Origin: Syntrophaceae bacterium UBA1163
GTDB lineage: Bacteria; Desulfobacterota; BSN033; UBA1163
Assembly (NCBI GenBank): GCA_002311635.1
Contig: DBZJ01000096.1
Span: forward strand, 1 to 22,698
Direction of reading: 5' to 3'
DNA: 22,698 nucleotides
Below the pieces are notes generated by a model that was not told where the DNA came from, did no database searches, and was given only the letters and a program-made list of their open reading frames with translations. Both the position numbers and the translations under genes were made by a program. Positions 15,669-22,698 of the stretch are shown here, piece by piece. The stretch's first letter is position 1; every line of letters starts with the position of its first letter.

Positions 15669-16841
15669 TTATGGACAAACGGATTTATAAAACTCGAACT
15701 TTCCTTCTTGGCTGATCTTGACGATCACGGCGCACTTGATAGGATCCCCCGTCCTTCCGTCGAAAGACATCTTACCGGTGATTCCATCGAATTCCCTGAT
15801 CCTGGCCATCTGATCGCGGATGGCCTTCCTGTCTTTCTTCAAGTCGCCTGTCAGCCCCTTCGTATTCTGAATTGCCCGGAGCAATAGGCGAGTGGCATCC
15901 CAGGTCAAAGCAGATACGTCATCTGGCTCGTATCCATACCTGGCCTTATATTGATCGATGAATTGTTTGGTTGTCCCCTTAGCTCCGGCCGCGGCATAAT
16001 GGGTGCTGAAGAAGAGACCTTTACAGTCATTACCGCAAAGCTTCATGAGCTCGGCCGAGCCCCAGGAATCGCTGCCCAGGATGGGCTTCTTCCAACCCAG
16101 TTCGTGGGCCTGCTTCACGATCAGAGGAACTTCATCGTAGTACTGAGGCGTAAACAGGATGTCCGCCTTTGATGCCGCAATCTTGGTGAGCTGGGCACTG
16201 AAGTCCCGGTCTTTGGTGGTAAACGTTTCAAAGGCCACGACAGAACCCTTTCCGTGAATCTTCTCGAAGGCTTCTTTAAAAAATTCTGCAAGGCCCTTGG
16301 GATAATCGCTGGCAATGTCATAAAGAATAGCTGCCTTCTTCGCTTTTAACTCCTCGGTGGCGAACCTGGCAAGCACAGGGCCCTGAAAAGGATCTAAGAA
16401 GCAGGCGCGGAAGACCCAGGGGCGATCCAGCGTTGTCTTTGGATTGGTGGACCAACCGGTGATCAAGACAGTCTGATTCGCGTCAGCCACTTCTCCGGCC
16501 GGAATGGCTTGCTTGCTCGCTTGAGGACCTATGATGCCCAAAACCTGATCTTGAGTGATAAGCTTGAGGGCCGCAGCCGCAGCAGATTCAGCTTTGGTCT
16601 CATTGTCCTCATAGATGAAATTTAGCTGATAGGATTTGCTCCCAACCTTCAGCCCGCCGGCCCGATTGATCTGCTCCTTGAGCATCTCGGCAGCGTATTT
16701 TGATGCTTCCCCCACTTTTGGAATATCCCCTGTCAATTCAATATCAAAACCAATTTTGATCATGTCCGCTGCCCGGACGTTGCTGGAAAGACAAATCCCC
16801 ACTACCAAAACCAGCAGGATGCACAGAAAGCTTCTCTTCAT
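15669..16841 (-). CDS. livK: Periplasmic branched-chain amino-acid-type binding protein LivK
   Basis: The receptor of the transporter: a type I periplasmic binding fold that captures leucine, isoleucine, valine or a related ligand and delivers it to LivHM. Of its 390 residues, the first 24 or so are a Sec signal peptide (MKRSFLCILLVLVVG, cut near VRA/AD). The mature protein opens IKIGFDIELTGDIPKVG, the usual first strand and ligand loop, followed by IGPQASKQAIPAGEVAD, another ligand-contact region. The start is firm, with AAGGGGGAT upstream. Ligand specificity in this family varies widely (amides, aromatic acids and urea also occur), so leucine-type transport is the default reading, not a demonstrated one. 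It is first in the operon, with its own promoter. Confidence 0.93.
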   Translation of the reverse strand: MKRSFLCILLVLVVGICLSSNVRAADMIKIGFDIELTGDIPKVGEASKYAAEMLKEQINRAGGLKVGSKSYQLNFIYEDNETKAESAAAAALKLITQDQVLGIIGPQASKQAIPAGEVADANQTVLITGWSTNPKTTLDRPWVFRACFLDPFQGPVLARFATEELKAKKAAILYDIASDYPKGLAEFFKEAFEKIHGKGSVVAFETFTTKDRDFSAQLTKIAASKADILFTPQYYDEVPLIVKQAHELGWKKPILGSDSWGSAELMKLCGNDCKGLFFSTHYAAAGAKGTTKQFIDQYKARYGYEPDDVSALTWDATRLLLRAIQNTKGLTGDLKKDRKAIRDQMARIREFDGITGKMSFDGRTGDPIKCAVIVKISQEGKFEFYKSVCP

Positions 16842-16887
16842 ATATCGATCCCCCTTTCGTCAGACTCTAATTTCCTGAGCGAGTGAT

Positions 16888-16917
16888 AATATATTGTAAT
16901 AGTATTGAGGTTGTCAA
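16888..16917 (-). promoter_or_regulatory. livK: Promoter of the livKHMGF operon
   Basis: On the minus strand TTGACA (16917-16912) is followed after 18 bases by TATATT (16893-16888). The leader to the livK ATG is about 40 bases. It is back to back with the promoter of the divergent SDR operon, leaving about 50 bases between the two -35 boxes where a shared regulator could bind. Confidence 0.6.
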
Positions 16918-16970
16918 GGTAAGGCGACCCCCTCGGGGTTGGATTTGCTCAGAGAAAGTGTACAAAATTG

Positions 16971-16997
16971 TTGACAAAACTCCAAATTATCTATAAT
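16971..16997 (+). promoter_or_regulatory. Putative promoter of the SDR-methyltransferase-ketosynthase operon
   Basis: TTGACA (16971-16976) and TATAAT (16992-16997) are both perfect matches, but the spacer is 15 bases, shorter than ideal. Overlapping -10-like hexamers just downstream in TATAATAAT would give 17-18. The leader to the first gene is about 125 bases with no ORF seen in it. Confidence 0.5.
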
Positions 16998-17129
16998 AAT
17001 ACCTTGGGCTATTGGAATAAATCCCACGGGGGTGATCACGACATCTGCTTACTTCGGATATCTGTTTTAACGAAATCTCATGTCCGTAAGTTATACACAG
17101 CCAGTTCCCACTGAATACTCAGAGAAAGG

Positions 17130-18113
17130 ATGATTTCAAGAGTGAACATTCTCGTCACTGGAGCAACGGGATTCATTGGAAGGCATCTCGTGGGGCCTTT
17201 ATCAAAGACCTACTCTGTGAGATGTTTGGTAAGAGAAAGCAGCGACATCACACCTTTGAAAGATCTTAATGTCGACATAGCCTATGGGGATTTACTTGTT
17301 AGGGACTCGTTAGGGCCTGCTTTGGACGGAATAGATCTCGTTTATCATCTGGCCGGAGAAGTATATTCCCGACGGAAGCAAGACTATTATAAAGGAAATG
17401 TTTTGGCCACACAAAATCTTTTAGAGGCGTGTAAAGAAAAAAATACGAAGAGAATAATCTTTATAAGTAGCACTGGTGTTTATAAACCAGCCACTACACG
17501 AACTCTTATAACGGAAAAATCCGAATGCGAACCTATGTCAATTTATGGAAAAACTAAATTAGAAGCCGAGGGACTGATCAGAAAGTGTGGTATCCCCTGG
17601 GTAATTGTCAGGGCCTCGCTCATTTATGGTCCCCATCAAAAATCGGTACTGGATCGATTCTTTCGAGATGCCATCACCAAAGGAAAAATTTATATCATGG
17701 GGAACGGAGATAATCTGCGGAGCTTTTGTTTTATTGATAATTTCGTCGGAGGATTGATATTATTGGCAGACAAGCCGGAGGTTGTTGGGAAAACATATAT
17801 CCTGTCTGATAATATCTCTTATACGTATAACAAGGTAATTGAGACTGCATCTAAAGCCATTCAGCAAAAGATAAGAGTAGTCCAGTTACCAAGTTTTTTT
17901 GGCAATATTTCATGGAAAATTAACTCCCTAATAGGTGATGTATTCGGTTTATTCCTTGTAGAACTCTATGCTATCGGCAAAACGCAATTACATGAGGCAT
18001 ATGATATTGCAAAGGCCAGGAATGAGATCGGATATAACCCCAGGATAACTTTAGAGACGGGTATTAAACGTACTGCAGAATGGATAAAAAGCAATCTTTC
18101 GAATGCCCATTAA
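17130..18113 (+). CDS. NAD(P)-dependent epimerase/dehydratase (extended SDR)
   Basis: A 327-residue extended short-chain dehydrogenase. The Rossmann motif TGATGFIG is at 10-17, the HLAG motif near 73-76, the catalytic Tyr139 and Lys143 in SIYGKTK (YxxxK), and the partner serine is in FISSTGVY at about 113-114. Such enzymes act on nucleotide sugars, on sterol or isoprenoid 3-hydroxyls, or on reduced acyl chains; the neighbours favour a lipid or polyketide-type substrate but do not prove it. The annotated ATG touches the AAAGG of its ribosome site, so GTG 17142 (opening NILVTGATGFIG, the usual SDR start) is a real alternative. First gene of an AT-rich operon: the next begins 50 bases on. Confidence 0.88.
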   Translation: MISRVNILVTGATGFIGRHLVGPLSKTYSVRCLVRESSDITPLKDLNVDIAYGDLLVRDSLGPALDGIDLVYHLAGEVYSRRKQDYYKGNVLATQNLLEACKEKNTKRIIFISSTGVYKPATTRTLITEKSECEPMSIYGKTKLEAEGLIRKCGIPWVIVRASLIYGPHQKSVLDRFFRDAITKGKIYIMGNGDNLRSFCFIDNFVGGLILLADKPEVVGKTYILSDNISYTYNKVIETASKAIQQKIRVVQLPSFFGNISWKINSLIGDVFGLFLVELYAIGKTQLHEAYDIAKARNEIGYNPRITLETGIKRTAEWIKSNLSNAH

Positions 18114-18163
18114 TGAAGAAAACCTGGTTGATTTTGGCCTATTCTTTTGGAGGGATATAGAAA

Positions 18164-19201
18164 GTGAAAACAGTCAGGGATGTAATATCACTTATTAGGG
18201 TTATGGGGCTAAAAAAATTTCTAAATCTAATAAGAAGTCTAAAACAGAATACTGTTTTCTTTAGAGGATTCTTTGTCTCTTCTTGTATTGGTACGCTCCT
18301 TAAAACACCTTTTTTTGAAGAGCTTTCAACAAATGGGAAGATAGATCTGGAAAAATTCTGCAAAGAAAATAACTATGATATTTATTTCTTAAGAGGAATC
18401 TGTAATTATCTAGTATCTTTGGATTTATTAGATCTAGCCGGTGATATGTACAAGATGAGAAAGTCTTTTCGTCTTAATTATAGCAAAGGTGGATACCACT
18501 TTATAAGTGCATACTACTCTGTGTTCGAAAATTTGGAAAATCTACTAAGTAAGCGAAAGCAATATGGCGTGGAAGTAAGTAGAGATATTAAGTACGTTAC
18601 GGCAGGAAGCGCAGAGACGGAAAAAATAATACCATACCCTTATGTAAAAAGACTTATAAAAAAGTATGAATTTAAATCAGTATTTGACCTGGGCTGTGGC
18701 AACGCGGAATTCTTAATTTATCTATCCGACGCCTTGTCAGAAAAAAGCTACGGGGTTGATATATCAGCCACGGCTGTCCAAGAGGCAATTAATAACATAA
18801 CCAAGCATAACTTAAGCGAAAAAATCTATGTATTCCAATCAGATATAATGAATTTGGATGACAAAATAAATCTGAAAGCGGATGTACTCACAATTCTGTA
18901 TATCTTACATGAATTGGTCGAGTCAGAGAATAGCGTTGGCAAAGCAATCAAGCTTTTGAAGAACCTAAGAACATTGTTTCCTAGTTCTAAATTGTTAGTC
19001 TTAGAAGCTTGCAAACAAGACACTTTTGCTTTGCGCAAAACGAAAAGCTTTCTTGCGGAACATCATTTATTTCACCTGGCATCAAAGCAGACCCTCTTAC
19101 CTTTTGGTGACTGGAAAAACATTTTTTTGCAATCCGGATACAAGATATTGGACGCAATGGAATTGAGAATTGTGGGACAAGGATTTTTCGTTTTGGAATG
19201 A
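18164..19201 (+). CDS. SAM-dependent class I methyltransferase, polyketide O-methyltransferase-like
   Basis: A 345-residue methyltransferase. Motif I is VFDLGCGNAEFL (Asp175, Gly177, Gly179), followed by the acidic residue Asp199 in YGVDIS that binds the SAM ribose, and a motif-II-like stretch near ADVLTILYILHEL. The first 110 residues are a helical, winged-helix-like region (LLKTPFFEELSTNGKIDLEKFC then LDLLDLAGDMYKMRK), the arrangement of small-molecule O-methyltransferases that dimerise through this part. The start is GTG with GGAGG ten bases upstream (18149-18153). It lies between the SDR and the ketosynthase and is as AT-rich as they are, so a tailoring methylation in their pathway is the natural inference. 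The target atom (O, C or N) cannot be told. Confidence 0.82.
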   Translation: MKTVRDVISLIRVMGLKKFLNLIRSLKQNTVFFRGFFVSSCIGTLLKTPFFEELSTNGKIDLEKFCKENNYDIYFLRGICNYLVSLDLLDLAGDMYKMRKSFRLNYSKGGYHFISAYYSVFENLENLLSKRKQYGVEVSRDIKYVTAGSAETEKIIPYPYVKRLIKKYEFKSVFDLGCGNAEFLIYLSDALSEKSYGVDISATAVQEAINNITKHNLSEKIYVFQSDIMNLDDKINLKADVLTILYILHELVESENSVGKAIKLLKNLRTLFPSSKLLVLEACKQDTFALRKTKSFLAEHHLFHLASKQTLLPFGDWKNIFLQSGYKILDAMELRIVGQGFFVLE

Positions 19202-19234
19202 CATAAATCGCGGAAAGGATTACCACGGGAATAA

Positions 19235-20476
19235 ATGGAAGAGAGAAGAGTAGTAATAACTGGAGTGGGAGTAATTGCTCCTAACGGGATTGGAATAGAT
19301 AACTTCTGGGATTCATTAGTTCGTGGAAGATCAGGGGTTAGAAAAATAACCCACTTCGATGCATCTTCCTATCCTTCTAAAGTTGCCGGAGAAGTGAAAG
19401 ATTTCGATCCACTAAATTTCATGCCCCCCAAAAGTGCCAGACGTATGGATAGGTTTGCCCAATTTGCAGCAGCTTGCACAAGGATGGCCCTTGATGATGC
19501 AAATTTGGGAGATACTGACAGAAAATCAGACAGAACAGGGATTGCCTTAGGATCGGCTTTGGGTGGTATACCATCTGCAGAAGAGCAACATAGCGTATTT
19601 ATTGAGAAGGGATTGAATAGAGTAGATCCACTATTGGCAATAAAAATTTTTCCCGGAGGAGCATTGGGCCAGGTCTCTGTTGAATTTGGTATTCGGGGCC
19701 ATTCCAATACTATCTCAAGCGCCTGTGCAGCAGGCTCAGATAGCGTTGGATATGCATTCTACGTAATCAAGAATGATCTTGCGGACGTTATGATTACAGG
19801 AGGTGCTGAAGCGCCTATTGTCCCATTAACATTCGGCGCTTTTTGTCTAATAAGCGCACTTTCGACAAGGAATGGAGACCCGACGAAGGCCTCAAGACCC
19901 TTTGATAAAGAGAGAGACGGTTTTGTAATGGGTGAGGGGGCTGGTATCCTAATCTTGGAAAGTTTGGAGCATGCGATAGAAAGAGATGCTCATATCTACG
20001 GAGAGGTGCTTAGTTATGGGACGACTAATGACGCCTATCATATGGCTCAGCCTTTACCCACTGGTGACCAAGCTAGAAAGGCTATGGAACTTGCTCTCCA
20101 AGCTGCCAAAATTGACCCCTCTGAGATTGATTACATTAACGCTCACGGTAGTTCCACGGTGTTGAATGATAAAACTGAAACAAAAATAATTAAACAAGTA
20201 TTTGGAGAAAGATCTTATAAGATTCCTATTTCATCCAATAAATCTATGATAGGCCATGCATTAGGAGCTGCTGGGTCAATAGAACTCATTGCAAGTGCTC
20301 TAACAATAAAACATCAATTTATTCCGCCTACAATAAATTATGAGTTTCTAGATCCGGAATGCGATTTAGATTATGTTCCGAATAACGGAAGAAAAGCATT
20401 GGTTAAAACAGTCTTAAAAAATTCTCATGGGTTCGGCGGGAAAAATTCGGTTCTAATAATCAGAAAATACGGGTAA
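19235..20476 (+). CDS. Beta-ketoacyl-ACP synthase II-type ketosynthase (FabF/KS-alpha-like)
   Basis: A 413-residue condensing enzyme that joins an acyl thioester to malonyl-ACP. The thiolase-fold triad is complete: Cys164 in SSACAAGSDSVGYAF, His304 in INAHGSSTVLND and His341 in MIGHALGAAG, with Lys336 in SNKS. It is therefore a catalytic KS, not a chain-length factor. The DSVGYA helix and TTNDAYHM recall type II polyketide KS-alpha subunits, while DPECDLDYVP is common to FabF as well. A GGGA ribosome site precedes the ATG by four bases. It is 33 bases after the methyltransferase and one base before the kinase. No ACP, malonyltransferase or chain-length factor lies in the window, so it may borrow the fatty-acid ACP or be part of a larger cluster to the right. 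Housekeeping FabF is less likely, as no fab gene is beside it. Confidence 0.9.
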   Translation: MEERRVVITGVGVIAPNGIGIDNFWDSLVRGRSGVRKITHFDASSYPSKVAGEVKDFDPLNFMPPKSARRMDRFAQFAAACTRMALDDANLGDTDRKSDRTGIALGSALGGIPSAEEQHSVFIEKGLNRVDPLLAIKIFPGGALGQVSVEFGIRGHSNTISSACAAGSDSVGYAFYVIKNDLADVMITGGAEAPIVPLTFGAFCLISALSTRNGDPTKASRPFDKERDGFVMGEGAGILILESLEHAIERDAHIYGEVLSYGTTNDAYHMAQPLPTGDQARKAMELALQAAKIDPSEIDYINAHGSSTVLNDKTETKIIKQVFGERSYKIPISSNKSMIGHALGAAGSIELIASALTIKHQFIPPTINYEFLDPECDLDYVPNNGRKALVKTVLKNSHGFGGKNSVLIIRKYG

Positions 20477-20477
20477 A

Positions 20478-22634
20478 ATGAATATATCCTACATTATCTC
20501 ATCTGCTATAACAGGATTGTTAAGCTTATTATTAGGAGCCTTTGTTTATTCAAAAAACAGACATTCAAGCGTAAATAAAGTTTGGTTCCTTTTAAGTTTA
20601 AGCATTTCGTTTTGGCACTGGGGTCTTCTTACTAAAGAGTTGGTTTCCGATAAAAGCATTGGTCTCCTTGTAGTTAGATCGTGCTACGTAGGGGCTGTGT
20701 TCGTACCCGCACTCTTCTTTCACTTTATAAATTCTTTTTTAAAATTAGAAAAAACAAGGTTGGTAGCTGCCTTTTACGCGTTAAGCTTTATTTTCCTAAT
20801 CTTCGATTTCACCCCTTTATTTATTCAAGGCGTTAGACCAATACTTTCCTTCCGCAATTACGGTATTCCTGGAATGGTTTATCCTTTTTATGCCGTATCT
20901 TTTATCGGTACTATAGCCTATAGCCATTACATCCTGATCAGACGCTTTAACAAATCACAAGGGCAGGCAAGAAACCAAATTAGATATTTGTTATTCGCAG
21001 CCATCGTTGGTTTCTTGGGAGGTGCGTCCACGTTTTTACCTAATTTTAATATTGAAATCTTTCCATTTGGATTTTATTTAATTTCGTTTTATGTGGTAAT
21101 CATTTCATATGCAATTGCAAGACACCGACTGATGGACATCCATATCGTCCTTAAAAAAGGAACGACGTATGCCCTTTTAATATTGCTCCTTTTCGTTCCC
21201 TCTTTTCTCCTGGCTCTCCTGTTCCAGAAGATTGTTTACGGAGATATCCATTACCTTTTATTAGGCTTTGTTCTGCTCCTCCTTTTGGTAGTGACAATCC
21301 TGTTTAACAGAATTAAACCTCACACAGAAAAGGCCGTGGAGCAATTTCTTTTTAAGAGTCGGTATGATTATCGCGAAACCCTGGCAAGATTCAGCAAAGC
21401 CATGGTCACCATCCTCGATTTACAATCCCTTGCAAAAAGTGTCTTTGAAACCATTACAAAGACCATGGGAGTTGAGAAGGCATCTCTATTTTTATGGAAT
21501 GAGGACAAAGGAGCCTACTCTCTATTTGAATCAAAGAACATTAATGTGACCACAACAAACCCTCAGCTTCCTAAAGACGACCCCCTGCCCCGATATTTGC
21601 AGAAAATGGGAGAGATTATCATCCGAGAAGAATTGGCTAAGGGGGCCAATATTCCCGAACTAAAATACATTGTTAATATGATGTCGCTGATCGGGGCAGA
21701 GGTGAGTCTCCCCCTCATTTCAAAAGGACAACTCATTGGGATGCTTAACCTGGGCTATAAGTTTAACAAAGATATCTATTCCCACGAAGACATTGAATTG
21801 CTCAGCACCCTGGCAAACCAGACAGCGATCGCCATTGAGAATGCAAAGCTATATGAAGATTTGAAAAAATCAAAATCCTATATTCGCAGAGCAGACCGTC
21901 TTGCTTCTCTGGGAACTCTGACAGCCGGGCTGGCCCACGAAATTCGTAATCCCTTGGTCGCCATCAAGACCTTAACCCAACTATTACCGGAGCGGCTTGA
22001 AGATGAGGAATTCCGAGATCAATTTCTCAAGATCGCCTCCGGTGAGGTCGATCGGATTGCTACATTAGTCAATGAGCTCCTCGATTTTGCCAGGCCCTCG
22101 GATCCAAAGCTGGATTTTGAGAATATCAACACGATTTTGGATGGAATGATTCTCCTAATTTCAACAGAAACGAAAAAGAAACAAGTCGACATTCTTAGAA
22201 GCTATGCCTCCGATTTACCCCCTGTCCAGATTGACCGCGAACAGATCAAACAAGTCTTCTTGAACATCTTATTAAATGCGCTTCAGGCCACTTCCGACAA
22301 TGGAAAAATTACGGTTAAGACCCGATCTTTTATAAAACCTGGAGGGGAACCCTACGTTCAGGTCGAGTGTACAGACACCGGATGTGGAATTCCGCCGGAG
22401 AATATAGAGGAAATCTTCAATCCCTTCTTTACCACGAAAAGTACGGGGAGCGGCTTAGGGCTCTCCATCTCGCATCAGATCATTCAAGACCACCGAGGCT
22501 ATATTGATGTGGAGAGCCAGTGGGGCAGGGGGTCCTCCTTTTTTATCAATTTACCGGTCAATCATGACCACCCGAAAAGAAGAAAGGACGATTTAGAAAA
22601 TAATCGCGATATCGACGAGATCATCGAGAAATGA
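20478..22634 (+). CDS. Multi-pass membrane sensor histidine kinase with GAF domain, NtrB-like core
   Basis: A 718-residue sensor kinase. Residues 1-280 hold about eight membrane segments of the 7TM histidine-kinase type, ending in the typical IARHRLMDIHIVLKKG link. A GAF domain spans about 305-460 (GVEKASLFLW to TLANQTAIAIENAKLYE). The kinase core has phospho-acceptor His487 in LAHEIRNPLVAIK, N box NILLNALQAT (Asn600), G1 DTGCGIP, F box PFFTTK and G2 GSGLGLS, all intact. The H-box type is that of NtrB and of the PrsK-like kinases of exopolysaccharide/PEP-CTERM loci, whose partners are sigma-54 activators. The ATG is one base after the ketosynthase stop, so translation is probably coupled. No response regulator is in the window; one should follow. 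The signal sensed is unknown; a membrane or lipid state would suit the neighbours. Confidence 0.93.
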   Translation: MNISYIISSAITGLLSLLLGAFVYSKNRHSSVNKVWFLLSLSISFWHWGLLTKELVSDKSIGLLVVRSCYVGAVFVPALFFHFINSFLKLEKTRLVAAFYALSFIFLIFDFTPLFIQGVRPILSFRNYGIPGMVYPFYAVSFIGTIAYSHYILIRRFNKSQGQARNQIRYLLFAAIVGFLGGASTFLPNFNIEIFPFGFYLISFYVVIISYAIARHRLMDIHIVLKKGTTYALLILLLFVPSFLLALLFQKIVYGDIHYLLLGFVLLLLLVVTILFNRIKPHTEKAVEQFLFKSRYDYRETLARFSKAMVTILDLQSLAKSVFETITKTMGVEKASLFLWNEDKGAYSLFESKNINVTTTNPQLPKDDPLPRYLQKMGEIIIREELAKGANIPELKYIVNMMSLIGAEVSLPLISKGQLIGMLNLGYKFNKDIYSHEDIELLSTLANQTAIAIENAKLYEDLKKSKSYIRRADRLASLGTLTAGLAHEIRNPLVAIKTLTQLLPERLEDEEFRDQFLKIASGEVDRIATLVNELLDFARPSDPKLDFENINTILDGMILLISTETKKKQVDILRSYASDLPPVQIDREQIKQVFLNILLNALQATSDNGKITVKTRSFIKPGGEPYVQVECTDTGCGIPPENIEEIFNPFFTTKSTGSGLGLSISHQIIQDHRGYIDVESQWGRGSSFFINLPVNHDHPKRRKDDLENNRDIDEIIEK

Positions 22635-22698
22635 TGAATGACCATGGATGCGAAGAAGACCAGAATCGAACCGATATGTCATGCTTCTATGTTGAAAA
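22634..22698 (+). CDS. Possible start of the next gene, cut by the window edge
   Basis: The kinase stop overlaps an ATG (TGATG, ATG at 22634) and another ATG lies at 22638 in a second frame. Both frames stay open to the window end (about 20 codons). Neither translation (MNDHGCEEDQ or MTMDAKKTRI) resembles the start of a response-regulator receiver domain, so I cannot identify it; a short gap before the true regulator gene is equally possible. Confidence 0.25.
   Translation, partial: MNDHGCEEDQNRTDMSCFYVE

Noticed and set aside
1..22698. CRISPR array, rRNA, tRNA, intact insertion sequence or prophage
   Set aside because: No regularly spaced direct repeats, no RNA-gene signatures and no transposase or phage structural motif were found on reading both strands.

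Overview
The window reads as a chromosomal segment of an uncultured or environmental Gram-negative bacterium, most likely a deltaproteobacterial (Desulfobacterota-type) lineage. The grounds are indirect: a livKHMGF transporter operon, a gcvH-lipB-lipA operon, an NtrB-like multi-pass sensor kinase, signal-peptide and lipoprotein exports, and short gene deserts with inverted-repeat elements. There is no rRNA gene or other firm taxonomic marker, so this placement is inference.

Layout. (1) Positions 1-239 are AT-rich and end in a plausible promoter. (2) Positions 240-6069 hold one very large, visibly GC-rich anti-phage-type gene: an N-terminal Cap4/DUF4297-like endonuclease domain, a STAND P-loop NTPase, and about 1,400 residues of unrecognised C-terminal sensor. 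It is an Avs-like architecture, but one extra base near 1017 splits it into two reading frames. (3) Positions 6070-6533 are a gene-poor scar with hairpins and a decayed ORF. (4) A Zn-dependent alcohol dehydrogenase (6534-7568) and a small exported six-cysteine protein (7701-7928) follow on the plus strand. (5) On the minus strand come a patatin-like lipoprotein (8177-9094), then gcvH-lipB-lipA (11587 down to 9563), then the branched-chain amino-acid ABC transporter livKHMGF (16841 down to 11915). Two imperfect inverted-repeat elements lie in and next to the liv operon. (6) On the plus strand, divergent from livK, an AT-rich tightly spaced set runs to the right edge: extended SDR, SAM methyltransferase, FabF-like ketosynthase, and a membrane histidine kinase.

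How the genes fit together. LipB moves octanoate from ACP to the lysine of GcvH and LipA inserts the two sulfurs, so the three-gene operon makes a lipoylated H protein. LivK captures branched-chain amino acids (or a related ligand) in the periplasm, LivH and LivM form the channel, and LivG and LivF power it. The SDR-methyltransferase-ketosynthase trio looks like part of a lipid or polyketide-type pathway, with no acyl carrier protein inside the window; the kinase is translationally close to the ketosynthase and its response regulator should lie just beyond the right edge.

The two most interesting objects are the split Cap4-STAND gene, whose sensor half I cannot assign to a known Avs type, and the small exported protein whose six cysteines have a perfectly mirror-symmetric spacing.
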